The notes under the pieces were generated by a model. The model was given only the letters and a program-made list of their open reading frames with translations. It was not told the DNA's origin and searched no databases. A program made the translations under genes and the position numbers. From the NCBI GenBank assembly GCA_963695175.1, contig CAVOGG010000002.1:124001-188000 (forward strand): a DNA stretch of 64,000 nucleotides, written 5' to 3'. This document shows, one piece after another, positions 17,351-26,590 of this stretch; position 1 is the first letter of the stretch, and each line of letters starts with the position of its first letter. This DNA comes from Fodinibacter sp963695175 (GTDB lineage: Bacteria > Actinomycetota > Actinomycetes > Actinomycetales > Dermatophilaceae).

Positions 17351-17806
17351 TCAGCCCGAGCCGCCGATGTCGACGGCGTACGCCTCGTAGATCAGGTCGG
17401 AGGTGCGCTGCCGGTGCCGCACCAGCCGCCCGAGCAGCCGGATGCACGCCTCACGGTGCGCGTCCACGGCATCCTCGTCGCGCAGCCCCTCGTCACGCTC
17501 CGCGAGCAGCCGCTCGACCTCGGCCAACGCCTCGGCGTGCTCGCCGAGCTGCACCGCCACGCCGTGGGTCAGCCGCGGTGCGGTCGCGCCGATGTCGGCG
17601 TAGAGACCACCGTCGGCCTCGGTGAGGGTCGCGTGCTCGCGCAGGTCGTGGGACAGCTCGGTGAGGGCCGCCCGAACTCTGCGACGCCACACCGGGCCCA
17701 CCCCCGCCGGGAGGGTCAGGGCGGCCTCGAGGGCCGCCATCGACTCCCCGAGCTCGGCGCGCTGCCGCCGCACCTGCTCGAGGTAAGCCGGGAACGACTC
17801 GTCCAT
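17351..17806 (-). CDS. Hemerythrin-like helical protein
   Basis: 151 residues, all-helical. The spacing of SHDLREHATLTEADGGLYADI and GEHAEALAEVERLL resembles the metal-binding helices of hemerythrin-like proteins (His/Glu ligands), but I cannot confirm the full ligand set. AGGAGG lies 7 nt before the ATG at 17806. It is divergent from the redox-signalling cassette at 17942, and an oxygen or redox-sensing di-iron protein would fit that neighbourhood. Confidence 0.65.
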   Translation of the reverse strand: MDESFPAYLEQVRRQRAELGESMAALEAALTLPAGVGPVWRRRVRAALTELSHDLREHATLTEADGGLYADIGATAPRLTHGVAVQLGEHAEALAEVERLLAERDEGLRDEDAVDAHREACIRLLGRLVRHRQRTSDLIYEAYAVDIGGSG

Positions 17807-17941
17807 CGCGCCACCTCCTGCCGTGCGCCCATGGTCCCGCACGGCGACCCCGAACGCGACCCACGGCCACACCCGATTCCCTTCCGCGGTGCCCACGACC
17901 GCCCTATCGTGAGCCACGACCCCCGAGCACAAGGAGTGCGG

Positions 17942-19603
17942 ATGCCGCCCCGGGCGACGATCCTCGCCGTCGACGACGACCCCCAGGTGTCCCGCGCCAT
18001 CGTGCGTGACCTGCGCGCCCGCTACGGGTCGGACTACCGCGTGGTGCGTGCGACGTCCGGCGACGAGGCCCTCGGGGTCCTGGCCGAGCTGGCCCTGCGC
18101 TCCCGGCCGGTGGCCCTGCTCGTCTCCGACCAGCGGATGCCGGGCATGACCGGCATCGAGCTGATGTCGAAGGTCCGCGAGACGTCCCCGGACACCCGGC
18201 TGCTCCTGCTGACCGCCTATGCCGACACCGACGTCGCCATCCGGGCGATCAACGACATCGGCCTGGACTACTACATGTTCAAGCCGTGGGAGCCGCCCGA
18301 GAGCACGCTCTACCCGGTCGTCGACGACCTGCTCGAGGCCTGGGGCCAGGACCACCCGGACGCCAGCTCGGTGGTGCGGGTCGTCGGTCACCTGTGGTCC
18401 GACCGCAGCTACGACGTCAAGATGTTCCTGGCGCGCAACCACATCCCCTACAGCTGGCTCGACCTGGAGCGCGACGAGGAGGCCGGCCGCCTGCTCGAGC
18501 TCGCGGGCGCCGACCACACCGACCTGCCCCTCGTCCTCCTGCCCGAGGGTGAGCCGCTGCGCCACCCGTCCAGCGTCGAGCTCGCCGACGCGCTCGGTCT
18601 GCGCACCCGGGCCCAGCAGCCGCTCTACGACCTGTGCATCGTCGGCAGCGGGCCGGCCGGGCTGGCGGCCGCCGTCTACGCGGCGTCCGAGGGCCTGCGC
18701 ACCGTCATGGTCGAGCGCGACGCCCCCGGCGGACAAGCCGGCCAGAGCGCCGCCATCGAGAACTACCTCGGCTTCCCGAAGGGCGTCTCCGGAGCCGACC
18801 TCACCCACCGTGCCGTCGCCCAGGCGTCGCGCTTCGGGGCCGAGACGGTGCTCGCCCGTGAGGTCGTGGGGCTCGAGCAGCGCGCCCCCGTGCTGGCCGT
18901 GCGCTTCGCCGACGGCGGCGAGGTCGAGAGCCGGGCCGTGCTCATCGCCACGGGGGTCGCCTACCGGCGGCTCGAGGCGCGCGGCGTCGACGCCCTGGGC
19001 TCGCGCGGCGTGTACTACGGCGCCTCGGCGAGCGAGGCCGCACAGTGCGCCGACCAGGTGGTGCACGTCGTCGGGGCGGCGAACTCGGCCGGCCAGGCGG
19101 TGCTCAACTTCGCCAAGGTGGCTCGCCGTGTCGTGCTGCTGGTGCGCGGAGCCCGCCTGGAGGACTCCATGTCGGAGTACCTCGTCGAGCGGATCAAGGC
19201 CGCCGACAACGTCGAGGTGCGGTTCCGTACGGAGGTCGCCGCTGCCCACGGCACCGACCACCTGGAGTCCGTGACCCTCGCCGACCGCGACACCGGCGTC
19301 GAGACCGACGAGGCCACCAACTGGCTGTTCGTCTTCATCGGCGCACTCCCCCGCACCGACTGGCTGGGCGACGCCGTGGTCCGCGACGGCAAGGGGTTCG
19401 TCGTCACCGGGCCCGACCTGCAGCTGCCCGAGCACGCCGGGGGCTGGCCCCTCCCGCGCACCCCCTACGCCCTCGAGACGAGCGTCCCCGGGGTCTTCGC
19501 CGCCGGCGACGTGCGGCTGGACTCGATGAAGCGGGTCGCCTCCGCCGTCGGCGAGGGTGCGATGTCGGTCTACCTCGTGCACCGCTACCTGGCGAGCGTC
19601 TGA
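17942..19603 (+). CDS. Response regulator fused to thioredoxin-reductase-like flavoprotein
   Basis: 553 residues in three parts. (1) REC domain, about 5-130, with DDD at 11-13, phospho-acceptor Asp63 in SDQRMPGM, Thr91 and Lys114. (2) Thioredoxin/glutaredoxin-fold segment, about 142-220, in which the usual CxxC is replaced by SDRS. (3) FAD/NAD(P)H oxidoreductase, about 228-550, with GSGPAG (235-240), GGQAGQSAAIENYLGFP, NAD(P)-binding VVGAANSAGQA and VFAAGDVR. The TrxR redox CxxC is also absent (YYGASASEA, about 358-366). It overlaps the kinase gene by TGATG. Likely a signalling or electron-transfer output protein, not a classical thioredoxin reductase. Confidence 0.9.
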   Translation: MPPRATILAVDDDPQVSRAIVRDLRARYGSDYRVVRATSGDEALGVLAELALRSRPVALLVSDQRMPGMTGIELMSKVRETSPDTRLLLLTAYADTDVAIRAINDIGLDYYMFKPWEPPESTLYPVVDDLLEAWGQDHPDASSVVRVVGHLWSDRSYDVKMFLARNHIPYSWLDLERDEEAGRLLELAGADHTDLPLVLLPEGEPLRHPSSVELADALGLRTRAQQPLYDLCIVGSGPAGLAAAVYAASEGLRTVMVERDAPGGQAGQSAAIENYLGFPKGVSGADLTHRAVAQASRFGAETVLAREVVGLEQRAPVLAVRFADGGEVESRAVLIATGVAYRRLEARGVDALGSRGVYYGASASEAAQCADQVVHVVGAANSAGQAVLNFAKVARRVVLLVRGARLEDSMSEYLVERIKAADNVEVRFRTEVAAAHGTDHLESVTLADRDTGVETDEATNWLFVFIGALPRTDWLGDAVVRDGKGFVVTGPDLQLPEHAGGWPLPRTPYALETSVPGVFAAGDVRLDSMKRVASAVGEGAMSVYLVHRYLASV

Positions 19604-21000
19604 TGGACCTCGCCGAGCTTCGCCGGCTGCCGCTCTTCGACGGTCTCGACGACGGGCAGCTCGACGACCTGCTCGCGGCGAGCACCGAGCAGGTCACGCG
19701 CCGTGGTGAGCTGCTGTTCACCGAGGGCCGGCCCGCCGACAGCTGGTGGGTGCTGCTCGACGGGACGGTGGCCCTCATCCGCCAGGTCGGCACCGAGGAG
19801 TCGGTGCTGGGATACATGACCGAGCCCGGGCAGTGGGCCGGCGGCTTCGCCGCCTGGGACGAGTTCGGCGTCTACTTCGCCACCGGCCGCGCCGAGAACC
19901 CGGGCCGGGTGCTGCGCCTCGCCGCCCCGGAGCTGCGCCGCCTGTCCGAGCAGTGGTTCCCCTTCGGGCTGCACTTCATCGACGGGCTGGTCAACACCGT
20001 CCGCCGGATCGAGTCCACCGCTCGGCAGCGGGAGGCCCTGGTGGCGCTCGGCACGCTGTCCGCCGGCCTCGCGCACGAGCTGAACAACCCGGCATCCGCC
20101 GCGACCCGGGCGGTCGACGCGCTGCAGGGCACCTCCGAGCTCGTCCTGTCGTCGCTGGCGCAGCTCGCGGGCAGGGGCATCACCGCCGAGCAGTACACCG
20201 CGCTCGACGGGCTGCGGCTGCGGGTCAGCGGCCCCGAGCCGGCCCTGGCCGGGCTCGCCCTGGCCGACCGCGAGGACGAGCTGTCCGACTGGCTCGGCGA
20301 CCACGACGTCGACCGCGACTGGGTGATCGCCCCGGTGCTGGCGGCCGCCGGCGCCGACCTCGCGTGGTGCGACGAGCTCGCCGCGACCCTGCCACCCGAC
20401 TCCCTCGCGCCGGCCCTGGAGTGGATCTCGGCGTCGCTGTCGACGGCCTCGCTCGTCCGGGAGGTCAAGGAGGCCACCGGCCGGGTCTCCACCCTGGTGG
20501 CGGCGGTACGGTCCTACTCGCAGATGGACCGCGCCTCGCTGCAGACCACCGACGTCGTCGAGGGCCTGGACAGCACCCTGGTGATGATGGGCCACAAGCT
20601 CGGCTCCGGCATCACCGTGGAACGGCACTACGCGCCGGGCCTGCCGCCGATCGAGGCGATGGCCGGTGAGCTCAACCAGGTCTGGACCAACCTCGTGGAC
20701 AACGCGATCGACGCGATGGACGGCACCGGCATCCTCACCGTGTCCGCCCGCCCGGACGCCTCCGGCTGGGTGGTCGTCGAGGTCGCCGACACCGGCGCCG
20801 GGATGCCACCCGAGGTGCAGGCCCACGCCTTCGAGCCGTTCTTCACGACCAAGGAGGTCGGCAAGGGCACCGGCCTGGGCCTGGACATCTCGCGGCGCAT
20901 CGTTGTCGAACGTCACTCCGGTGACATCGACATCGAGTCGGGTCCCGGTGGCACGCTGGTGCGTGTACGCCTGCCCCGACGCCACCGGGGCACCAGCTGA
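19603..21000 (+). CDS. Sensor histidine kinase with cyclic-nucleotide-binding-type domain
   Basis: 465 residues, apparently soluble. A cNMP-binding/Crp-like sensor domain fills about 1-130. The H-box SAGLAHELNNPASAA places the phosphorylated His at about 158. The HATPase domain has all boxes: N (NLVDNAIDAMDG), G1 (DTGAGMP), F (FEPFFTTK) and G2 (GKGTGLGLDIS). TGATG overlap with the upstream response-regulator fusion strongly suggests they are cognate partners. The cNMP pocket motif is not obvious, so the ligand may be something else. Confidence 0.93.
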   Translation: MDLAELRRLPLFDGLDDGQLDDLLAASTEQVTRRGELLFTEGRPADSWWVLLDGTVALIRQVGTEESVLGYMTEPGQWAGGFAAWDEFGVYFATGRAENPGRVLRLAAPELRRLSEQWFPFGLHFIDGLVNTVRRIESTARQREALVALGTLSAGLAHELNNPASAATRAVDALQGTSELVLSSLAQLAGRGITAEQYTALDGLRLRVSGPEPALAGLALADREDELSDWLGDHDVDRDWVIAPVLAAAGADLAWCDELAATLPPDSLAPALEWISASLSTASLVREVKEATGRVSTLVAAVRSYSQMDRASLQTTDVVEGLDSTLVMMGHKLGSGITVERHYAPGLPPIEAMAGELNQVWTNLVDNAIDAMDGTGILTVSARPDASGWVVVEVADTGAGMPPEVQAHAFEPFFTTKEVGKGTGLGLDISRRIVVERHSGDIDIESGPGGTLVRVRLPRRHRGTS

Positions 21001-21022
21001 GCCGGCGCGACGGAGGAGACCG

Positions 21023-21385
21023 ATGAGCGAGACCGCACCCCGGGGGTTCGTGGACCCGACCGCGCCGCCGAGCGGGCCGGGGTGCGCCGACTGCGACGCC
21101 GCCGACCCCGCCGGCTGGTGGGTGCACCTGCGCCGGTGCGCCGCGTGCGGCCACGTCGGCTGCTGCGACAGCTCGCCGTCCCAGCACGCCACGGCGCACG
21201 CCGCCGCCACCGGGCACCGCGTGGTGCAGAGCTTCGAGCCGGGCGAGGACTGGTTCTGGGACTACGGCGACGAGTCGATGGTGGACGGGCCGGCCCTGGC
21301 GCCCCCCACCTCGCGACCGACCGACCAGTCGGTGCCCGGTCCGCGGGGCCGAGTGCCCGCGGACTGGCGCGAGCACATCCACTGA
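21023..21385 (+). CDS. UBP-type zinc-finger protein
   Basis: 120 residues. A ZnF-UBP-like domain covers about 18-80: Cys21-x2-Cys24, Cys39-x2-Cys42-GHVGCC (47-48), His55, His59 and His65, then the VVQSFEPGEDWFWDY strand. In eukaryotes this fold binds the free C-terminus of ubiquitin; bacterial copies have no settled function. GGAGGAG precedes the ATG. It sits between the kinase and menE, and overlaps menE (TGATG), so it is part of the same transcript. Confidence 0.9.
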   Translation: MSETAPRGFVDPTAPPSGPGCADCDAADPAGWWVHLRRCAACGHVGCCDSSPSQHATAHAAATGHRVVQSFEPGEDWFWDYGDESMVDGPALAPPTSRPTDQSVPGPRGRVPADWREHIH

Positions 21386-22557
21386 TGCCGGTGCCGCAGC
21401 CGCTCGCGGTGCCGCTCGGGCCGGCCTGCCTGGCAGTCCTGCCCCGCCTCACCGCGGCGCTGGCGGGCGACGCCCCGGTGCTCCCGTTCGCCGCGTCCAC
21501 ACCGCCACCTGTTGTGCCACACCACGACCCGGCCGACCTGCCCGACGGTCTGGCCGTCGTCGTCGGCACCTCCGGCTCGACCGGCACCCCCAAGCGCGCG
21601 CTGCTGACGGCCGCGGCGTTGCGCGCGAGCAGCCGGGCCACGCACGAGCACCTCGGCGGCCCCGGGCAGTGGCTGCTCGCGCTGCCGGCCCACCACGTCG
21701 CCGGTCTGCAGGTGCTGCTGCGGTCGCTGGATGCCGGCACCAGCCCCGTCGCGATGGACCTCACCGACGGCTTCCTCCCGCAGGTGTTCGTCGCAGCCGC
21801 CGCGCGGCTCGAGCCCGGGCAACGCCGCTACACCAGCCTGGTGCCCACCCAGCTGCTCAGGCTGCTGGACCACCCCCGCGGGCCCGAGGCCCTGCGCACG
21901 TTCGACGCGGTGCTCGTCGGCGGTGCCGCGATGACACCGCAGCTGCGTCGCCGGGCCGAGCGGAACCACGTGCGCGTCCTCGCCACCTACGGCATGAGCG
22001 AGACCGCCGGAGGATGCGTCTACGACGGAAAGCCGTTGCCCTGCACCCAGATCGCCTTCGACGAGGAGAGCCGTATCCACCTGGGTGGGCCCACGGTCGC
22101 CCACGGCTACCTCGGTCGCCCCGACCTGACCGCCGAGGCGTTCGGCGTCGACGAGGACGGGATGCGCTGGTTCCGCACCGACGACGTCGGTCACACCGAC
22201 GCACACAGTCGGCTGCACGTCGACGGCCGCATCGACGACCTGGTCAACACCGGTGGGCTGAAGGTGGCGCCCCGCCTCGTCGAGGAGGCCATCCTCGAGC
22301 ACGTGCCCGGGGTCGCCGAGGTGGTCGTCGTCGGCCACCCCGACTCGGAGTGGGGGGAGGCGGTGTGCGCCCTCGTCGTGCTCGAACCGGGGGCGGTGCG
22401 CGCGGGTTTGACCGCGCTCGAGCTGCGGGCGCACCTGCGCGGCATCCTGCCCGACCACGCCCTGCCGCGACGGGCGCTGACGGCCCCCGCCGTGCCCACG
22501 CGAGGGCCGGGCAAGCCCGACCGGCGTGCCGTGGTCGCCATGTTCACCGTGGGATGA
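21385..22557 (+). CDS. menE: o-Succinylbenzoate-CoA ligase
   Basis: 390 residues; adenylates o-succinylbenzoate and forms its CoA ester. The AMP-binding loop TSGSTGTPK is at 62-70; VATYGMSETAGGCVYDGKPL, FRTDDVGH, GRIDDLVNTGGLKV and the C-terminal Lys in GKPDR are all present. It is shorter than typical acyl-CoA ligases, with a compact N-terminal lobe, as in actinobacterial MenE. The ATG overlaps the zinc-finger gene stop. Confidence 0.93.
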   Translation: MPVPQPLAVPLGPACLAVLPRLTAALAGDAPVLPFAASTPPPVVPHHDPADLPDGLAVVVGTSGSTGTPKRALLTAAALRASSRATHEHLGGPGQWLLALPAHHVAGLQVLLRSLDAGTSPVAMDLTDGFLPQVFVAAAARLEPGQRRYTSLVPTQLLRLLDHPRGPEALRTFDAVLVGGAAMTPQLRRRAERNHVRVLATYGMSETAGGCVYDGKPLPCTQIAFDEESRIHLGGPTVAHGYLGRPDLTAEAFGVDEDGMRWFRTDDVGHTDAHSRLHVDGRIDDLVNTGGLKVAPRLVEEAILEHVPGVAEVVVVGHPDSEWGEAVCALVVLEPGAVRAGLTALELRAHLRGILPDHALPRRALTAPAVPTRGPGKPDRRAVVAMFTVG

Positions 22558-22564
22558 TGGCCGC

Positions 22565-22855
22565 GTGCTCCGCTACGTCCCGGCCCTGCTCAGCCTCGCG
22601 CTGACGGTCTACTGCGTCATCGACGCCTTCCAGACCCCCGAGGTCGACATGCGAAACCTCCCGAAGATCGCCTGGATCATCGTCGTCCTGCTGTTCCCCG
22701 TCATCGGTCCGGTCTCGTGGCTCCTGTTCGGTCGCCCGACTCGGCACTCGATCCGGTCCAGCGGCCAGCGGCAGGTGGAGGAGCGTCGGCGCGACCAGGA
22801 CCGCCGCCGGCCACGCGGACCCGACGACGACCCCGACTTCCTCAAGGACCTCTGA
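22565..22855 (+). CDS. PLDc_N domain membrane protein
   Basis: 96 residues. Two membrane segments (about 5-22 and 36-57) flank a short loop; WIIVVLLFPVIGPVSWLLFGRP is the phospholipase D N-terminal (PLDc_N) signature. The C-terminus is a charged Arg/Asp tail. The GTG at 22565 lies 7 bp after menE. Such proteins are common next to menA/menE in actinobacteria; function unknown. Confidence 0.85.
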   Translation: MLRYVPALLSLALTVYCVIDAFQTPEVDMRNLPKIAWIIVVLLFPVIGPVSWLLFGRPTRHSIRSSGQRQVEERRRDQDRRRPRGPDDDPDFLKDL

Positions 22856-22863
22856 GCCCCCAC

Positions 22864-23748
22864 ATGGCCTCCCTCTCACAGTGGGTGGCGGGCGCCCGCC
22901 CGCGCACCCTGCCCGCCGCCGTCGCCCCTGTCGTCCTCGGCACCGCCGCTGCCCACCTGGTCGGGCGCGCCGACGTCGCGCTCGGCATCCTCGCGCTCGT
23001 CGTCGCCCTCGCCCTGCAGGTCGGGGTGAACTACGCCAACGACTACTCCGACGGCATCCGGGGTACCGACGAGGCCCGGGTCGGGCCGGTGCGCCTGGTC
23101 GGCCAGCGTCTCGCGGCGCCGGCCAACGTCAAGCTCGCCGCGATGCTCTCGTTCGCGGCGGCCGGCATCGTCGGCCTGGCCCTCGTCGCCCTCTCCGGGG
23201 CGTGGATCATGCTGCCCCTGGGGGCGCTGGCCGTGCTCGCCGCGTGGCGCTACACCGGCGGCGACAACCCCTACGGCTACCGCGGGCTCGGCGAGGTCTA
23301 CGTCTTCGTCTTCTTCGGGCTGATGGCCACGCTCGGCACGCAGTACACCCAGGCGGATGCCGTGACGTGGTTCGGCCTGCTCGGCGCCGTCGGCGTGGGT
23401 GCGGTCGCCTCGGCGATCCTGGTCGTGAACAACCTGCGCGACATCCCCACCGACACCGAGCACGGCAAGCTGACCCTCGCCGTGCGACTGGGCGACCGGC
23501 GCACCCGGCTGCTCTACACCGGGCTCGTCGCCGTCTCGGTGCTGACCCTCGGCGGCATGGCGTTCTGGGAGCCCTGGGTGCTGCTCGGCCTGCTCGCGCT
23601 GCCGCTGGCGGTCAAGGGGGTGCGCACGGTGGCGTCCGGCACCACCGGGCGTGACCTGGTGCCGGTGCTCGCCGCGACCGGGCTCTACGAGGTCGTCTAC
23701 GCCGTGCTCGCCGCCCTCGGCGTCGTCATCGGCGTCGCCCTGCGCTGA
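22864..23748 (+). CDS. menA: 1,4-dihydroxy-2-naphthoate polyprenyltransferase
   Basis: 294 residues, integral membrane UbiA-family prenyltransferase that attaches the isoprenoid tail to DHNA. First Asp-rich motif NDYSDGIRGTD (about 59-69) and second motif NNLRDIPTDTEHGKLTLAVRLG; about eight hydrophobic helices. The N-terminal WVAGARPRTLPAAVAPV is diagnostic for MenA. It follows the PLDc_N gene by 8 bp. Confidence 0.95.
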   Translation: MASLSQWVAGARPRTLPAAVAPVVLGTAAAHLVGRADVALGILALVVALALQVGVNYANDYSDGIRGTDEARVGPVRLVGQRLAAPANVKLAAMLSFAAAGIVGLALVALSGAWIMLPLGALAVLAAWRYTGGDNPYGYRGLGEVYVFVFFGLMATLGTQYTQADAVTWFGLLGAVGVGAVASAILVVNNLRDIPTDTEHGKLTLAVRLGDRRTRLLYTGLVAVSVLTLGGMAFWEPWVLLGLLALPLAVKGVRTVASGTTGRDLVPVLAATGLYEVVYAVLAALGVVIGVALR

Positions 23749-23762
23749 GTCCTCTCTCGGAG

Positions 23763-24959
23763 TCAGGGTGCGGTGAGGCGGACGAGGCGGGCCGCGCCGG
23801 ACGGGTCCTCGAGAACGACGTAGTCGCCCGTCGCGGTACGGGCGGCCGACCGCACCGCCCGCGCGGGTGGACCGGTCCATTGCCGGATGCCGTCGCCGCC
23901 GCCGCTGCTGCTGACGCCGCCGCTCACCGTGAGCACGCGCAGCACACCGCCCGAAGCCAGGAGCACGGTCGACTCCTCACCGCGAAGCAGCGGCGCCGGC
24001 AGCAGGTCGTGCTCCCCCACGGCGAGCGTCGGCAGCCCGAGCGGCGTCACGGTGTCGTCGCCCGCGAGCGCCCAGCCCCGAAGGGTGCCGTCGACCTCGC
24101 CGACGACGGTGCAGCGACCAGCCTCGTCGCAGGTCGCCGAGTGGGCCTCCCCCAGCGAGCCGTCGCCCGGTAGGTCGGTGCGCGTCCACGGGCCGTCCGG
24201 GCCCGGTGCCCGCCACACCGCCGCCCGCTGGGTGACGCTGCCCTCGCCGAGCAGGGTCACCGAGCCGACCACGAGCAGCCCGGCCCGGTCGGCCGTGGCA
24301 CCCCGGGCCGAGACCAGCGCCTTGGCACTGCTGGCCAGGGCCGTGCCGGCCGAGGAGGCCCGCACCCAGCGCTCCCCGTCGGGGTGCCACAGGGCGATGT
24401 CGAGCCCGGCGCCGCCGCTCTCCCACGACCCGACGATGACCGGGCTCGACGGGGTCTGCACGAGTGACACCAGGGCGCCAGCACCCCAGCCGCCGAAGGT
24501 CGCGAAGGGCTGCGGCAGCTCACGCACGGCGGCGGCGTCGCCGCGCCAGGTGCTCCACCGGGTGTTGGAGTGGGCCCCGGCCGGAGCGCCACCGACCAGG
24601 TCGACGGTGGCGCCCCGGGGTGCGGCGACGAGCCACTTCGCCTGGAACGCCGTCGGCGACACCGGGGTGACCTCGACCTCGTGGGACCCACCCGCCGGGT
24701 CGAGCACGGTCAACCGGGGGCGCGAGGCCGACCCCTCGGGAGCCCGCGACCCGACCAGCAGGTCCTGGCCCCACGGCGTGACGACCACCGGCTCGTCGCC
24801 CGGCGGCAGCGCCACGTCCGTGGTGGTCACCCGACCGACGGATGACGCCTCGTCAGCGGAGCCCGACCCCGACGTCGACCCGTCGCACGCCGCCACCAGC
24901 AGCAGCGCCGCGACGGCGAGCAGCCCCCACCAGGAGCGGTTCGGGACCCTCACGCTCAT
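23763..24959 (-). CDS. Predicted lipoprotein, beta-propeller-like
   Basis: 398 residues. Signal peptide with lipobox LLVAAC, lipidated Cys25, then a Ser/Gly-rich linker. The mature part is made of repeated beta-rich segments (WGQDLLVGS, GLLVVGSVTLLG, GRCTVVGEVDGTLRGWAL), suggesting a propeller fold. I do not recognise a family. Convergent with menA. Confidence 0.7.
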   Translation of the reverse strand: MSVRVPNRSWWGLLAVAALLLVAACDGSTSGSGSADEASSVGRVTTTDVALPPGDEPVVVTPWGQDLLVGSRAPEGSASRPRLTVLDPAGGSHEVEVTPVSPTAFQAKWLVAAPRGATVDLVGGAPAGAHSNTRWSTWRGDAAAVRELPQPFATFGGWGAGALVSLVQTPSSPVIVGSWESGGAGLDIALWHPDGERWVRASSAGTALASSAKALVSARGATADRAGLLVVGSVTLLGEGSVTQRAAVWRAPGPDGPWTRTDLPGDGSLGEAHSATCDEAGRCTVVGEVDGTLRGWALAGDDTVTPLGLPTLAVGEHDLLPAPLLRGEESTVLLASGGVLRVLTVSGGVSSSGGGDGIRQWTGPPARAVRSAARTATGDYVVLEDPSGAARLVRLTAP

Positions 24960-24966
24960 CCGGCCC

Positions 24967-25254
24967 TCACACGTCGATCGTCAGGCCGACGGTCACGGTG
25001 TCGCCGAGCTCGACCTGCTCGCGCCGGCGCACGTCCGCTCGCAGCGGCACGATGTAGGCACCGTTCTTCGGCCAGAGCGAGGTGGCCCACTGGCTCGAGC
25101 CGAGCCGCACGGTCACCGGGATCATCCCCCAGCCGTAGGTGACCAGCGCCGACGCGTCCTCGATGCCGCCGCACAGCTCCTGCGGCACGGACAGGAAGTG
25201 GTGCGGCGCCGGTCCGCGCCAGAACCACACCTCGCCGGTGAGCTCCAGGTCCAT
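24967..25254 (-). CDS. DUF1905 family protein
   Basis: 95 residues. It matches DUF1905: LTGEVWFWRGPAPHHFLSVP, a central GMIPVTVRLGSSQWATSLWPKNGAYIVPL (quoted here as two adjoining parts of one block), and a GDTVTVGLTIDV end. A compact beta-barrel of unknown function. The start could be the GTG at 25260 instead of the ATG at 25254; neither has a clear ribosome binding site. Confidence 0.8.
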   Translation of the reverse strand: MDLELTGEVWFWRGPAPHHFLSVPQELCGGIEDASALVTYGWGMIPVTVRLGSSQWATSLWPKNGAYIVPLRADVRRREQVELGDTVTVGLTIDV

Positions 25255-25290
25255 CGGCACAGGATAGGAGCCGGACCCGACAGGAACGGC

Positions 25291-25584
25291 TCAGCGGAAG
25301 GTGCCCTCGTCGCCGGAGACCTCGGCGTCCTCGGCCAGCTCGTCGGCAGAGGGGGTGCGCGGCGCCGCCCTCTTCGCCGCCGCCCGGGCCTCGAGCTTGT
25401 GCGCGACCTGCGCCGAGTAGTCCTCGCGGAACCGGCGCAGCGCGAAGTACGAGATGACCGCGGAGAGCAGGGCGGCGCCCACGACGAGGTACGGCAGCTG
25501 GTCCCGGTCGCGCAGGCCGGCGAGCCAGAGCACGCTGACGCAGCCGAAGAAGACGAGCAGGCGGAGCAGGCTGTAACGGACCAT
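25291..25584 (-). CDS. DUF4229 membrane protein
   Basis: 97 residues with two membrane helices (about 4-24 and 31-49) and a charged, Ala/Glu-rich cytoplasmic tail. This matches DUF4229 proteins, small actinobacterial membrane proteins usually found next to the cytochrome c biogenesis or menA genes. It starts 8 bp after ccsB ends, so it is probably the last gene of that operon. Confidence 0.8.
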   Translation of the reverse strand: MVRYSLLRLLVFFGCVSVLWLAGLRDRDQLPYLVVGAALLSAVISYFALRRFREDYSAQVAHKLEARAAAKRAAPRTPSADELAEDAEVSGDEGTFR

Positions 25585-25591
25585 GGTGAGA

Positions 25592-26590
25592 TCAGAGCCC
25601 CGAGTAGGAGTGTTGGCCGACGAAGAACACGTTGACGACGGCGAAGTTCAGGATGATGCAGCCGTAGCCGACCAGGGCGATCCACACGGCGTTCTGGCGC
25701 TTCCACCCGGTGGTGGCCCGGGCGTGGAGGTAGGCGGCGTAGACCACCCAGATGACGAAGCTCCACACCTCCTTGGGGTCCCAGTTCCAGTACGAGCCCC
25801 ACGCCTGGCGGGCCCAGATCGCGCCCGCGATGACGGTGAAGGTCCACATCGGGAACGCGACGATGTGCACGGCATAGGTCAGCCGCTCCAGCGCGCGGGC
25901 GTCGGGCAGCCGGCTCATGAAGCTGCGCGGTCGCTCGGTCGCCGTCTCGAGCCGGTCCTGGATGAGGTACATGACGCCGAGCGAGAAGCCGATCGTGAAG
26001 ACCGCCACCGACAACGTCGCGACGGTGACGTGGATGGCCAGCCACACCGACCGCAGCGACGGCATCAGCTCGGACGCGTCGGTGTACCAGACGGTGATCG
26101 CGAGCCCGAGGTTGAGCAGCACGGGGGTGACGACGAACAGGCCCAGCCAGCGCAGGTCGCGCCTCATCGACCAGCCGCAGTAGACCAGCAGCACGAACAT
26201 CGCGCCGAAGACCGCGAACTCGTACATGTTGCCCAGCGGCCAGCGGTGCACCTCGAGCGCCCGCAGCACGACCCCGGCGACGACGAACACGGTGCCGAGC
26301 ACGGTCAGGGTCCAGCCGATGCCGGCGGCCTTGCGCGCGCCGAGCGGCTCGGCGTCGCGCCCGGTCGGGGTCGTGGTCCCGTCCAGCCCGGATGCCGTGT
26401 CGGTCGCCTGGGTCTCCGCGGCGCCGCCGGCGGTCACGAGCTCGCGCTCGCGCGCGCTCTCCTGGGCCTCCTCGCGGGCCGGCACGAGCCGGGCGAGGTA
26501 CACGGCATCCGCGATCATCGCCAGCGTGAGCACCACCATGGCGGAGTAGATCGCCAGGTTGGAGAGCTGGGCGAGGGTCTGGTCGGTCAT
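25592..26590 (-). CDS. ccsB: Cytochrome c biogenesis protein CcsB (haem handling/ligation)
   Basis: 332 residues, about eight membrane helices. The haem-handling WWD-type motif appears as SYWNWDPKEVWSFVIW. It works with ResB as the System II cytochrome c synthase on the outer face of the membrane. A long hydrophilic insert follows the first helix (about 35-85). The ATG overlaps the resB stop (ATGA). Confidence 0.95.
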   Translation of the reverse strand: MTDQTLAQLSNLAIYSAMVVLTLAMIADAVYLARLVPAREEAQESARERELVTAGGAAETQATDTASGLDGTTTPTGRDAEPLGARKAAGIGWTLTVLGTVFVVAGVVLRALEVHRWPLGNMYEFAVFGAMFVLLVYCGWSMRRDLRWLGLFVVTPVLLNLGLAITVWYTDASELMPSLRSVWLAIHVTVATLSVAVFTIGFSLGVMYLIQDRLETATERPRSFMSRLPDARALERLTYAVHIVAFPMWTFTVIAGAIWARQAWGSYWNWDPKEVWSFVIWVVYAAYLHARATTGWKRQNAVWIALVGYGCIILNFAVVNVFFVGQHSYSGL

